Shown here: positions 9,144-18,889 of the stretch, piece by piece
Layout of the letters: each line of letters begins with the position of its first letter
Position numbering within the stretch: position 1 is the stretch's first letter
Assembly: GCA_900545525.1 (NCBI GenBank)
Contig: UQZX01000014.1
Span: forward strand, 16,174-80,173
Origin: an uncultured Prevotella sp.
GTDB taxonomy: Bacteria > Bacteroidota > Bacteroidia > Bacteroidales > Bacteroidaceae
DNA: 64,000 nt
Direction of reading: 5' to 3'
Notes under the pieces: generated by a model
Told to the model about the DNA's origin: nothing
The model's input: the letters and a program-made list of their open reading frames with translations, nothing else
Databases searched by the model: none
Program-made: the position numbers and the translations under genes

Positions 9144-10562
9144 TTATTCTACTGTCGGCAGCCAGCGCGGGTCTCCCGTTCTCTTGCTTATCTGTCCGGC
9201 GCCATTAACGGTGAAGTTACCGTTCGCAGCATCTGCAAATGCGGGGTCGTCTGTTATTGCGGTTGCGCTGTTGTCACATCCGTCACCCGTATTGTTCAGG
9301 CTTGCATCGGCACCGTTCCACCAGTATGTGTTATTGATATATTCAGCTTTCGGGTTTTCCGACTTCTGCTCAACCATACCGGGGATAAACTGGTTTGTTC
9401 CAGTGTCTACGATGATTGAGTTTTTCACAACATACTCGTTATGCTTCTGTCCTTTGGCTTTTTGGTTGCTGAACTTCTTGTTTTTTGATACATTATATAA
9501 TGTACTGTTCATTATAACCATTGCCTGCTTCTCAGTGTCGTCACCTATAATGTCTTTCGGACGACCGCCATATTGTGAGAAGAAATATCCGCCATTGGTA
9601 CCGCAGTCCCAAATTGTGGAATTGGATATTGTATAATTTGAGGCATATCCACCCGAATTGAAGTTGATTATCGCATTAGAGTCATCAACCTTATTAAGCT
9701 TCACAACACAATCGTCAACAATAAAGTTGCGGACAATGTAATAAATCTTATTGCTTGATATAAGGCTTGTGCCAAGGTTCTCGATGTTGCATGAGCGTAT
9801 GGCAATGGGGTCTTCTATGAAGTATGCACCCTTTGTGCCTACAAGGTCTTTAATTTCCGGATCAAGTTCTGTAGAGAGCTGTATCAGGGCTTTTGTTCCG
9901 CCTGTGCAGTCAATGTCAAGATATTTAAGGTTGAAGCCTCTTGCCGTAATAAAGCTTGATTCGCCGTTGATGGTTATCTTTGCATGGTTAAGCTTGTTTG
10001 TGGCACGTAGCGTAACAAGATGGTTGAAGAAGTTAACCGACTTGTTAAGCGTGTATTCTCCGCCCGGTTCGAGGTCGAAGCAAAGCATTTCTCCCACTTT
10101 GTCCTCGGGTATAGGGTTCTGCTCAAACCATTCGCCTATGTCGCTTCCGTTAGGAATAGTCATATATGTTGCCGTGAAAGAGTTGAACGATACCTCTGTT
10201 GCTGTCTCAGCATCCTTGTTGTTATAGTCTGCATTGCCAATAGTCTGTATGCTGAATTTGTAGTTGTTGTCTTCTGAACGCGGCAACACCACCGAGCATC
10301 CGTCAACCAGCTTGCCGTCATAATCGCCTATGACAACGGGGGCGTCCGGATTTGTAACATTATATGCAGAACACTTGTAGCCGATGGCTCCGGGAACCAC
10401 AGACCATGTAATTTTGGTTTGTGTCCCATCTGGACTTGCCGCAATCATAATGTCATCTGAACTTGGTGACAGAAGGGTTTCATTCCTTACATCGGAACCA
10501 AAAGCTTCTCCGTCAAGAGGATCGTTTGTACACGATGCAAACAGCATCGCTCCAAACGCCAT
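9144..10562 (-). CDS. Surface lipoprotein with beta-helix-like DUF4957/DUF5123 regions; 5' end damaged
   Basis: The longest intact frame gives 472 residues starting MAFGAMLFASC, with a lipobox cysteine at residue 11. An N-terminal fibronectin-like region (about 35-125, ITWSVVPGAIGYKCSAYNV) is followed by repeated beta-helix rungs (about 190-440) of the DUF4957/DUF5123 kind found in surface lipoproteins encoded with SusC/SusD. It probably binds polysaccharide at the cell surface. The start is doubtful. The reading frame extends 19 codons further upstream and matches the N-terminus of the paralogue at 11608 (LICKIKDALSSGK against LICKIRDSKYL), but there ATG (10625) is followed at once by TAA (10622-10620). 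The present start has no positively charged n-region, so export may be impaired. A MITE-like element begins 16 bases upstream of that old ATG. Confidence 0.8.
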   Translation of the reverse strand: MAFGAMLFASCTNDPLDGEAFGSDVRNETLLSPSSDDIMIAASPDGTQTKITWSVVPGAIGYKCSAYNVTNPDAPVVIGDYDGKLVDGCSVVLPRSEDNNYKFSIQTIGNADYNNKDAETATEVSFNSFTATYMTIPNGSDIGEWFEQNPIPEDKVGEMLCFDLEPGGEYTLNKSVNFFNHLVTLRATNKLNHAKITINGESSFITARGFNLKYLDIDCTGGTKALIQLSTELDPEIKDLVGTKGAYFIEDPIAIRSCNIENLGTSLISSNKIYYIVRNFIVDDCVVKLNKVDDSNAIINFNSGGYASNYTISNSTIWDCGTNGGYFFSQYGGRPKDIIGDDTEKQAMVIMNSTLYNVSKNKKFSNQKAKGQKHNEYVVKNSIIVDTGTNQFIPGMVEQKSENPKAEYINNTYWWNGADASLNNTGDGCDNSATAITDDPAFADAANGNFTVNGAGQISKRTGDPRWLPTVE

Positions 10563-10619
10563 CGCCAGCCAAGGACATATCTTGCCCGACGACAGAGCAT
10601 CCTTAATCTTGCAAATTAA

Positions 10620-10625
10620 TTACAT
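10620..10625 (-). other. Ancestral start codon followed directly by a stop codon
   Basis: On the minus strand the bases read ATG TAA, in frame with TTA ATT TGC AAG, which encodes the segment homologous to the paralogue's N-terminus. The simplest reading is a nonsense change at codon 2 of the lipoprotein gene. Confidence 0.6.
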
Positions 10626-10640
10626 TATTTACTTGAATTA

Positions 10641-10897
10641 GCGCGAGTTCGACGGATAAGACAAACCACCCTGGAGGGTGTATCAAAATTCTGATGCACC
10701 CTCTATTTGTAACTTTATGTTCGGGTGGATTTGTAATCCGCCCGCATTCAATATTCAATTATTTTATGGATTTGCAATCCATAGGCATTTCAAATGCCTT
10801 CACTGTGCTGTATTTTTTATTGCTTTCAACCTGTACATGCGGGCGGATTGCAAATCCACCCGAACATCAGGGGGTGTATTATCCGTCGAACTCACCT
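10641..10897. repeat. MITE-like element, copy 1 (composite palindromes)
   Basis: The terminal inverted repeats are GAGTTCGACGGATAA at the left and its complement at the right (10879-10897). Inside are nested palindromes: a hairpin around GGAGGGTGTATCAAAA and a longer pair of arms built on TTCGGGTGGATTTG and CAAATCCACCCGAA. The core is an inverted copy of the one at 20464-20607. No transposase is encoded. It separates the damaged lipoprotein gene from the rest of the divergent intergenic region. Confidence 0.75.
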
Positions 10898-11139
10898 TGG
10901 ATTACGGATAAGAAAAATTTTGTAATAAAGCGGTGTCATGAAATATATGACACCCCAATACTGTAGAAAATAAGATTTTGATATTTCAAAAAGAAATTGT
11001 AACTTTGCGAAAATATTATTTGTTATCGCATCATATAATATACATTATATAATATATGCAGTCATATTATGCCGGCAGAATGTAAATATCCTGTTCTGTT
11101 TCCATAAAACATTTTTAAAGATGCCTTTTTTCCATGCAA

Positions 11140-11172
11140 CATGCCACCTTTCAGGTTGCAAAAGGCGGCATG
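11140..11172. promoter_or_regulatory. 12-bp inverted repeat
   Basis: CATGCCACCTTT (11140-11151) pairs with AAAGGCGGCATG (11161-11172) with one mismatch around a 9-base loop. It is adjacent to the phased direct repeats and could be part of an operator or an RNA hairpin. Confidence 0.5.
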
Positions 11173-11201
11173 TCGGAATGCAAAAGACCGTCTTTGGGAA
11201 A

Positions 11202-11252
11202 GTAAGGAATACTTAATTGCGAGGTAAGGAATACTTAATTACAAAGTAAGGA
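11202..11252. promoter_or_regulatory. Three direct repeats at 22-bp spacing, candidate operator
   Basis: GTAAGGAATACTTAATT occurs at 11202 and 11224, and a shorter third copy, GTAAGGA, at 11246. The exact 22-bp spacing, two helical turns, suggests binding of a dimeric or oligomeric activator on one face of the DNA. It lies about 270 bp upstream of the plus-strand promoter. Confidence 0.55.
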
Positions 11253-11484
11253 CATATTTGTTGTGTGCAAAAGCGATATCGGTTGCCATACAATTATATA
11301 TTTGCTCATAATAAACCGCCATGCCGTTTTTCAATATATTTTATGCCGCTGTTTTGAAAAGAATATATTTACACCACGGATTTGCGAACATAAAAAAACA
11401 TAAATAAAAATAAACTACCGTAAAATTTCATGCAAATTCAGGCTGAGACAATCATGCCCATATATCCAAAAAGTTTAAAACTAT

Positions 11485-11516
11485 TTTGTCTTTTTATTAT
11501 TTTTTGATTACATTTG
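11485..11516 (+). promoter_or_regulatory. Promoter of the plus-strand module
   Basis: TTTG at 11485-11488 and TACATTTG at 11509-11516 are separated by 20 bases, a strong match to the Bacteroidota -33 / -7 consensus. Transcription would start near 11523, about 85 bases before the lipoprotein ATG. Confidence 0.75.
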
Positions 11517-11607
11517 TGCAATCAATACGTTATCTACCATATTAATGTATAATTGTTATAGACTTTTAATTTAACAAATTTAATACTTAACCAAAAAATA
11601 ATAACTT

Positions 11608-13110
11608 ATGAGAAAAAAATCATTAATTTGCAAGATTAGGGATAGTAAATATCTCTGTATGTCTGCAGCCATGGCAAGTGTATTGCTGTCTGCATCCTGC
11701 GCAGACGGGTTTGACAGCAATGAGACTTGGGCAAGTGATGTGTCCAATGCCCAGCTTGCCTCTCCCGCGCTGACTGACGAGAACTTCTCAACCGTGGTAA
11801 ATCCAGACGGTACGGAAAGCGTGAAGGTACAGTGGGACGTGGTGAAAGGTGCTGGCGGATATGAGTGCACAGCCGTTATTGTTGACGATCCCGAAAGTCC
11901 CGACACTATCTATACGGGCGTAAACGACCGTAACTCGTTCCTGTTCGACAAGCGCGAGGACACACGATATGAAGTAAGTGTGAAGACACTTGGCAACGAA
12001 GAGCGCAACAACATCGGCGCGGAAGAGGCAACCGTGCACAATTACAGCACACTCGTTCCGGGACAGATGATACCTGCCGGTGAGGACATTGCCGCATTCG
12101 TGGCAAGTCATCTGCTGGATGTAAACACTGAACAGGCTTTCGAACTTCAGGCTGGTGCGACATATACGATAAACTCTGAGGTTGACTTCGGACTGAAACA
12201 GGTTACTTTCCGCGGCGACAAGGTGAACCGGCCTACAATTGTAATGGATACGGACGGAGCACTGATGACAGCAGGAGGACTGAAGGTGAAGTTTATAAAC
12301 TTCGACTGCTCGTCTTCCACACAGAAAGGCATCATACAGTGTTCCAACACAAAATATCCCGAACTTGAGTCTGACAACTTTGCCGATGTTCTGCCGGGCA
12401 AGGCATACGTGCTAAAGAACCCGATAATAATTCAGGAGTGCATGTTCAAGAACATCCCGATGGGACTGTTCTATACAGGGCAGAACGCATGGGCTGTGGA
12501 AGACGTGAGAGTGATGGACTGCATCGTACAGCTTGACAACGACGGTACAAAATTCGGCGATGCTGCCATTATCGGCACATACAGCAGCACATCATATTAT
12601 AAAGACGGAGCACAATGGAACGGGACCGTAAGAAACATTACGATGAAAAACAGCACTTTCTATAATATAAAGAGTAATTCCAAGAACCGTGTCATAAGAT
12701 TCCTGTCCAACCAAATGGGACGCATATACACGACGCAAGACGGCAGTGCTACGATAGAGAACTGTACATTCAGCAAGACATTCGACGACAAAGAGTTTGC
12801 CAACAACACTCCCAACCGCAAGGAATATACCATTACGTTCAACAACAATATATGCTATGACTGCTGGAGACTGCAGAAGTTCATGCAGGGCAACAACACT
12901 CTCAATGTAAATGTTGGCAGCAACACGATATGGGGAGTAAAGAATTCTGTAGACGCAACGGACAAGACACGCTGTGCAACAGAAGAAGACCCGATGTTTG
13001 AAGGCGACGTGCTTCAGCCGCTTGACCTGACAAAGGAGAACGGAGGCGTAAACTTCAAGGCACGCGGTGTAATATCATCTACCGTAGGCGATCCGCGCTG
13101 GCGTGAATAA
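11608..13110 (+). CDS. Surface lipoprotein with beta-helix-like DUF4957/DUF5123 regions (plus module)
   Basis: The 500-residue product starts MRKKSLICKIRDSKYL and has a lipobox (VLLSASCAD, cysteine near residue 31). A fibronectin-like region covers about 60-145 (VQWDVVKGAGGYECTAVIV). Beta-helix rungs follow at about 180-480, for example VKFINFDCSSS and MKNSTFYNIKSNS. Such lipoproteins are common beside SusC/SusD pairs and are thought to bind substrate at the surface; that role is inferred. It is the first gene of a three-gene operon and ends 29 bases before SusC. It is the intact paralogue of the lipoprotein at 9144-10562 and shares its domain order and the ending GDPRW. Confidence 0.88.
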   Translation: MRKKSLICKIRDSKYLCMSAAMASVLLSASCADGFDSNETWASDVSNAQLASPALTDENFSTVVNPDGTESVKVQWDVVKGAGGYECTAVIVDDPESPDTIYTGVNDRNSFLFDKREDTRYEVSVKTLGNEERNNIGAEEATVHNYSTLVPGQMIPAGEDIAAFVASHLLDVNTEQAFELQAGATYTINSEVDFGLKQVTFRGDKVNRPTIVMDTDGALMTAGGLKVKFINFDCSSSTQKGIIQCSNTKYPELESDNFADVLPGKAYVLKNPIIIQECMFKNIPMGLFYTGQNAWAVEDVRVMDCIVQLDNDGTKFGDAAIIGTYSSTSYYKDGAQWNGTVRNITMKNSTFYNIKSNSKNRVIRFLSNQMGRIYTTQDGSATIENCTFSKTFDDKEFANNTPNRKEYTITFNNNICYDCWRLQKFMQGNNTLNVNVGSNTIWGVKNSVDATDKTRCATEEDPMFEGDVLQPLDLTKENGGVNFKARGVISSTVGDPRWRE

Positions 13111-13139
13111 TCTAAATGTAATACATAAAAACATAAAAC

Positions 13140-16100
13140 ATGAAAAGAAAAGTCATAATAAGCTTGTGTGTGAGCCTCATGGCACTGTTCGCCTCTCCGG
13201 CTTTCGCACAGAACCAGACAGTGAAGGGTACTGTCGTGGATGAGAAAGGTGAACCGATAATCGGTGCGTCCGTCGTTGTTGCCGGACAAACCGGTTCGGG
13301 CGTGATAACCGACTTTGACGGAAACTACTCAATTTCCGTGCCCAAAGGCGGTAAAGTTACAATCTCCTTTATCGGATATACCTCACAGACGGTTGTCCCG
13401 GGTGGAAAGGTTCAGTTGAAGGAAGATTCACAGAATTTGGAAGAAGTGGTTGTCGTAGGTTATGGCGTACAGAAGAAGGCACACCTCACCGGATCTGTTT
13501 CTCAGGTGTCGTCAACGGAGATACAGGACATCTCTACAGGCAATATCGCCTCTGCACTGAACGGACTTGTAAACGGTCTGAGCGTCAACGGCGGAGACAC
13601 ACGTCCGGGAGAGAGTGCAAGCATGTATATCCGTGGTGCGAACGACTTTAGCAAGATAGGAAGCTCCAACCAGCAGCCGCTTTTTGTCATCGACGGGTTT
13701 ATCCTTGATGCAACGGCGTTCAACAACCTCGACGCATCTTCAATAGAAAGCATATCTGTACTGAAAGACGCTGCGGCTGCCGTGTACGGTTCGCGTGCTG
13801 CCGGCGGTGTCGTACTTGTCACGACAAAGAAAGGAAAGCTGGGTGCTCCGCAGATATCATACAACGGAACATTCGGATTTACCGATGCAGTGGCTACGCC
13901 GAAAATGCTTAGCGCATACAACTATGGCCGCCTTTGGAACGCTGTGAAGATGGGTAACATAACAGACACTGACATCAATGCACGCTACGACCTGTATCAG
14001 GCTGACGAGCTGGAGGCAATGAAAAGTCTCAACTACGACCTGCTCGACAAATACTGGGATGTCGCAATGACGCAGCAGCACTCCGTAAATATAAGCGGTG
14101 CTACGGAAAAGGCAAGCTATTTTGCAAACGTGGCTTACTTCAATCAGGACGGTAACCTCGGTAAACTTGACTATGACCGCTGGAACTTCCGCGCTGGCGC
14201 AGACGTAAAGGTTGGCAAGGGCTGGAAAGCATCGCTCTCCGTATCGGGAGACTACGGTAAGAAAAACACTCCGCTGATGAAGGTACAGTCTTCAACGGCA
14301 AACAAGGACTATATGATGCTGCTGACACATCCGCGGTATGTTCCTGAAGAAATAAACGGATATGCCATGGCTAACTATGGTATATCCAATAACGAGCTGC
14401 AGACCGTGCAAGACTACAACTACGGTTATCTGCAGAACTCCAGCGACTATAAGCGTAACATGACATCCAACATCTATATAAACGGCTCTTTGGAATACGA
14501 CTTCGGCTGGAACGAGATACTTAAGGGACTGAAGTTCAAACTGAGCTACTCTAAGGGCATAAGCCAGTCTAAGAACAACGAGTTCGGAACGTCGTTCAAC
14601 GTATACCGCATGGCGGTGCGCTCGGGAAGCGGCCAGCACCTCTATACGCCTATTGCCGGCGAGGAGGAGGCATACGCGGCTCTTATGGATGACAGCAACT
14701 TCCTGCTGGGACACAACAACGCAGCTGTGTCCAATGGTACGGACGGCGGATATATAAGCCGCAACATGGACAGGTCTGACAGGTATCAGATAAACTTTAC
14801 GGCAACTTACGCACGCGATTTCGGACAGCACCATGTCTCAGGACTTTTCTCAATAGAGAAGTCTGAGTCGGAATATGAGTATCTCTACGGACAGGGAACA
14901 AAGCCTTACGACTTTTCAACCGGACAGTCTAACAGTATCGACACGGGAAGCGGCGGTATCACAAGCTCTGAGTTCACACGCACTGAATCGGGCACGCTGT
15001 CGTATGTAGGACGTATCAATTATTCGTATGCAGACAAGTATCTGTTTGAGTTCCTGCTGCGTTCGGACGCTTCAACAAAATTTGCTCCGGAAAATTACTG
15101 GGGCGTGTTCCCCTCAGCATCTCTCGGCTGGATTGTGTCTCAGGAGAAGTTTATGGAAAAGGTTTCATGGATAGACTTCCTCAAGCTGCGTGCATCATTC
15201 GGTCTTACCGGACGCGACAACATCGGCGCATGGCAATGGATGCAGACATACAACATGACAAAAGACAAGGGTGGCGTTATTGGCGAGAACGGTCCTGCCG
15301 GCAGCCACATAGAGATGAACAACGGCGGAAGCATCAACCGAGACGTTCACTGGGACAAGTCTTACAAAGCCAATCTCGGTATTGACTTTAACACCCTGAA
15401 CAACCGCCTTGGCATAAATATCGATGCCTACTACGTATGGGACCGCGACATGCTCATGCCGTTCAGCGGCTCTGTACCCAGTACGGTCGGAACAAAGTCG
15501 GCATCGCAGAACTATGGAAAGATGGACAGTTACGGTATAGAGCTGTCTGCAACATGGCGTGACAAAATCGGTAAGGACTTCAAGTACAAGATTGGTCTTA
15601 ACACCGGTCTGTCTGACAACAAAGTGCTGCTTATGGACTGGCCGAAAAGCGACCTCTACCGTTCGATACATTACGGAAGCCGCACGGACATGGGTACATG
15701 GGGTTATCAGTGTATCGGCATGTTCCGCTCGTTCCAGGACATCGAGGAATATTTTGAAAAATACAACATCACGCAGTATTGCGGAAAGACAAAAGATCAG
15801 ATGCGTCCGGGTATGCTTATATACAAGGATATACGCGGAACCCTTCAGGACGACGGTGTGACATACGGAGGTCCTGACGGCGTGGTGAACAGCAATGACT
15901 ACGTACAGCTGTCAAACAGAAACAACCCATATCACTTTACACTGAATATTGGAGCAGACTACAAGAACTTCTCCCTTACGGCACAACTCAATGCAAGCTG
16001 GGGCGGATACCGTTTTGTTCCGGGAAATGCACTTACTCCTAATGACGAGAAGAACTCGGGTTGGGAGGTACTGGAATATCTAAACATGCCTTCTTTTTGG

Positions 16101-16463
16101 AATCCCGACAACATGTTTGTATACGAGGACATTTACGACGGTTCAGGCAATCTGGTACAGGCTGCAAACCGTAACGGAAATCTTCCTAACATGCGCCATG
16201 CCGACGTGAACAGTGCCACATCTACATTCTGGAGGGTAAGCGGCACACGCATCACGCTCAACCGCATGACACTTGCATACAAGGTGCCTTCAGAAATATG
16301 CAAGTATATCGGCATACAGTCCTGCCGCTTCAATGTGACCGGACAGAACCTGCTGAGCCTATACAACCCGTACCCCGACAACTTCATAGACCCGATGGCA
16401 GACTCATACGGAAGCTATCCGGCTCTGAGAAAGTTTACACTTGGTATCAATGTTACATTTTAA
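13140..16463 (+). CDS. SusC/RagA-family TonB-dependent transporter (plus module)
   Basis: This 1107-residue protein has a signal peptide (MKRKVIISLCVSLMALF, cleavage after about residue 24). The regulatory-like domain is VKGTVVDEKGEPIIGASVVV, the junction is NLEEVVVVGYGVQKKAHLTG, and the plug ends near GSRAAGGVVLVTTKKGK. The beta-barrel ends in KFTLGINVTF. It should import oligosaccharides with the SusD that follows directly: the SusC stop codon and the SusD ATG are adjacent. It parallels the SusC at 5813-9118 along its whole length (for example MLSAYNYGRL and LEAMKSLNYDLLDKYW occur in both), which supports duplication of the whole operon. Confidence 0.96.
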   Translation: MKRKVIISLCVSLMALFASPAFAQNQTVKGTVVDEKGEPIIGASVVVAGQTGSGVITDFDGNYSISVPKGGKVTISFIGYTSQTVVPGGKVQLKEDSQNLEEVVVVGYGVQKKAHLTGSVSQVSSTEIQDISTGNIASALNGLVNGLSVNGGDTRPGESASMYIRGANDFSKIGSSNQQPLFVIDGFILDATAFNNLDASSIESISVLKDAAAAVYGSRAAGGVVLVTTKKGKLGAPQISYNGTFGFTDAVATPKMLSAYNYGRLWNAVKMGNITDTDINARYDLYQADELEAMKSLNYDLLDKYWDVAMTQQHSVNISGATEKASYFANVAYFNQDGNLGKLDYDRWNFRAGADVKVGKGWKASLSVSGDYGKKNTPLMKVQSSTANKDYMMLLTHPRYVPEEINGYAMANYGISNNELQTVQDYNYGYLQNSSDYKRNMTSNIYINGSLEYDFGWNEILKGLKFKLSYSKGISQSKNNEFGTSFNVYRMAVRSGSGQHLYTPIAGEEEAYAALMDDSNFLLGHNNAAVSNGTDGGYISRNMDRSDRYQINFTATYARDFGQHHVSGLFSIEKSESEYEYLYGQGTKPYDFSTGQSNSIDTGSGGITSSEFTRTESGTLSYVGRINYSYADKYLFEFLLRSDASTKFAPENYWGVFPSASLGWIVSQEKFMEKVSWIDFLKLRASFGLTGRDNIGAWQWMQTYNMTKDKGGVIGENGPAGSHIEMNNGGSINRDVHWDKSYKANLGIDFNTLNNRLGINIDAYYVWDRDMLMPFSGSVPSTVGTKSASQNYGKMDSYGIELSATWRDKIGKDFKYKIGLNTGLSDNKVLLMDWPKSDLYRSIHYGSRTDMGTWGYQCIGMFRSFQDIEEYFEKYNITQYCGKTKDQMRPGMLIYKDIRGTLQDDGVTYGGPDGVVNSNDYVQLSNRNNPYHFTLNIGADYKNFSLTAQLNASWGGYRFVPGNALTPNDEKNSGWEVLEYLNMPSFWNPDNMFVYEDIYDGSGNLVQAANRNGNLPNMRHADVNSATSTFWRVSGTRITLNRMTLAYKVPSEICKYIGIQSCRFNVTGQNLLSLYNPYPDNFIDPMADSYGSYPALRKFTLGINVTF

Positions 16464-18758
16464 ATGAAAAAGACAATGAAAAGAATTTTTAGAAATAAAT
16501 TCCTGTTCGCAGGTTCTATGCTTATTGCGGCAACCCTGTCTTCATGCAGCGACAGTTTCCTCGAGGACAAGAAGAATTACGACAATACGACTTCTGAAAT
16601 ATACGACTACTACTCAGGAGCCAATGCACGCCTAAGCGACCTTTATCAGGCATGTATGCCGAATATACAGGCTGTGCGCGGATGGCAGTTCCCAAGTATG
16701 GGATATGCCGACGAGCAGTCGCAGATGACAGAGGAATACAGTGGTTTCAGCATATTTGTCGATCCACAGAAAGATGTGAACACTATAACTGGAACCGCCG
16801 AATGTCCAGAGTATTTTCAGGGTACCAGCGCATACTCTCTCAATGCATCGCCATGGGGTGTAATACGCAACATCAACGACTGTATACAGGGCATAGAAGC
16901 AGGTTCACTGTCTGCCGCAGAGAAAGATGAACTGTTAGGACAGGCTTACTTCCTGCGTGCATGGAGATATTACTATCTTGTGCGTTACTACGGAGGTGTG
17001 CCTATTATAAAGACAACAATGGACGCAAGTTCGGGCTCTGTCGTTCCGCGCTCTTCGGCAAAAGAATGTATTAAATTTGTCATAGAAGATTTGGACAGGG
17101 CAGCCGAGATGCTGAAGAAACGCACAGTAGAAAGCTCTTGGTCTGCATCGGACTGGGGACGTATCACCACAGGTGCTGCCCTCGCCCTGAAAGGACGCGT
17201 GATGTTGATGTGGGCAAGCCCGCTCTTCAACCGCGACAACGACATGCAGCGTTGGAAAGACGCATACGAGTTTATGAAAGAGGCACTGCCTGTCATCAAC
17301 TCATGTGGCTACGGGCTGGCGTATGAGAATGAACCGGGGGTGAACGGCTCAGGCTGGGCAAAGATGTTTCTTGACATAACGAACAATCCTGAGGCTGTGT
17401 TTGCAACAATGTACAACAAGAATGTTCCGGACCTTACACCGGACTATCAGCGTAACAACATTTGGGAGCAGGGTGCACGTCCGGCAAACACGCTTGGCAA
17501 CAATGGCAAGAATCCTTCGGCTATGATTGTAGACCTCTTCCCGATGAAGGACGGAAAGCGTCCGGCATCATACAACTCGTATACAAAGCTTGAAAGCTCG
17601 TCCGTGGCATACGATGCAGAACATCCTTTCATGAACCGCGACCCGCGTTTCTACCGCACATTTGCATTCCCCGGCGTATACTGGAGATTTAAAGGTGACC
17701 CTAACACGAGCAAGAGTTGCAACCCTTATACGGGTGACAAGTACATCCTTTGGAACTATGTATGGTATAACGATGCGGCAAAACTCAACGATGCGGCAAG
17801 CAGCGACTGCTACGGTGCAGACAATCTGCTTGGAAGTGCAAAAGGTATGTATGTACGCAAATTCTCTGATGACCTTGATGTCAATTCCACACCCAACTAT
17901 GAGTTCAATACGGAGGGCAAGTCAATAGGCTTCCGCTGCTGTATGACTTCTACAATGGAAATACGTTACGCCGAAGTGCTGCTCAACTATGCTGAGGCTG
18001 CATGTATGACAGGCAATATGCCGGAGGCGGTGGCACAGCTTCAGAGAATACGCCGCAGGGCAGGATATACAGCAGCTGACAACTATGGTCTTCCTGCTGG
18101 CATTGAAAGCGACCAGCAGGCTTGTATGTCGGCAATACTGTATGAACGTCAGATAGAGTTCGCATTCGAAGGCAAGCGCAGCGAGGACATGCGCCGCTGG
18201 CTTTTATTCGACGGAGGTGCCAACTTCGCATCAATCGGAGCAAAGCCTCTTACCGGTTGGGGTGGAAACACATGTACATGGCTCGGCATAGCTCCTCTTG
18301 TCGGACAGCGCCGGGAGAACATGGAGTTCAGGCTGAAGGACGAACTTAATTATACTGACGGTACAAGCGGACGTACATGGGCGTTGTCAAGCGCCGTGCC
18401 AGCAGAACGCGAGAAAGACAATCCGGATCCGTTGCTTGGAGGTTCCAAACCGAAGTTGACGCGTGCGGACAGAGACGCGTATGCACTTGACCTGAAAGGG
18501 GACATCGAGGCAGGACAAAACAAGCTTAAGGAGTTCTATGACAGCTATCTTGTACGCAAAACGAAGAAAGGCGACGGATACGACTCAAACAACACACAGC
18601 TGAACATGACGTGGAATCCGCGTTATTACTTTTATGGTCTGACAAAGTCTGCACAGATAAACAATTCAACATTGTTGCAGACCGTAGGCTGGGAAGACTA
18701 CCAGAACGGTGGTGCCAACGGCACGTTCGATCCGCTGTCTGATACTCTTCCTGAGTAA
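16464..18758 (+). CDS. SusD/RagB-family surface glycan-binding lipoprotein (plus module)
   Basis: The 764-residue product starts MKKTMKRIFRNKFLF with a lipobox (ATLSSCSDS, cysteine near residue 28). A second possible start lies four codons in. Family segments include LLGQAYFLRAWRYYYLVRYY and ILYERQIEFAFEGKRSEDMR. It starts on the base after the SusC stop codon, which suggests translational coupling. It is the paralogue of the SusD at 3568-5799. Its position in the operon and its fold indicate that it caps the SusC at 13140; the glycan it binds cannot be read from the sequence. Confidence 0.94.
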   Translation: MKKTMKRIFRNKFLFAGSMLIAATLSSCSDSFLEDKKNYDNTTSEIYDYYSGANARLSDLYQACMPNIQAVRGWQFPSMGYADEQSQMTEEYSGFSIFVDPQKDVNTITGTAECPEYFQGTSAYSLNASPWGVIRNINDCIQGIEAGSLSAAEKDELLGQAYFLRAWRYYYLVRYYGGVPIIKTTMDASSGSVVPRSSAKECIKFVIEDLDRAAEMLKKRTVESSWSASDWGRITTGAALALKGRVMLMWASPLFNRDNDMQRWKDAYEFMKEALPVINSCGYGLAYENEPGVNGSGWAKMFLDITNNPEAVFATMYNKNVPDLTPDYQRNNIWEQGARPANTLGNNGKNPSAMIVDLFPMKDGKRPASYNSYTKLESSSVAYDAEHPFMNRDPRFYRTFAFPGVYWRFKGDPNTSKSCNPYTGDKYILWNYVWYNDAAKLNDAASSDCYGADNLLGSAKGMYVRKFSDDLDVNSTPNYEFNTEGKSIGFRCCMTSTMEIRYAEVLLNYAEAACMTGNMPEAVAQLQRIRRRAGYTAADNYGLPAGIESDQQACMSAILYERQIEFAFEGKRSEDMRRWLLFDGGANFASIGAKPLTGWGGNTCTWLGIAPLVGQRRENMEFRLKDELNYTDGTSGRTWALSSAVPAEREKDNPDPLLGGSKPKLTRADRDAYALDLKGDIEAGQNKLKEFYDSYLVRKTKKGDGYDSNNTQLNMTWNPRYYFYGLTKSAQINNSTLLQTVGWEDYQNGGANGTFDPLSDTLPE

Positions 18759-18787
18759 TATTCTTTTTTCTTTTAAATACTTATGGT

Positions 18788-18833
18788 AAATATCCTCCAA
18801 GCCTGTTTTTATATCAGGACTTGGAGGATATTT
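18788..18833 (+). terminator. Terminator of the plus-strand module
   Basis: A 14-bp stem (18788-18801 with 18820-18833), extended inward by CCTG/CAGG with a bulge, closes a T-rich loop and starts 30 bases past the SusD stop codon. Confidence 0.85.
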
Positions 18834-18889
18834 CATTTTGTCAATGACTTTTAATAATAACTACACATTATTATATATATACTCCGTAT

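Larger units (their letters stand above)
10898..11607. other. Divergent intergenic control region, no gene
   Basis: About 700 AT-rich bases separate the two paralogous modules. They hold a small hairpin (10932-10939 with 10947-10954), a hairpin at 11140-11172, three 22-bp-phased direct repeats (11202-11252) and a promoter for the plus-strand module. No clear TAnnTTTG promoter was found for the minus-strand module. I see no coding frame. Confidence 0.7.
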
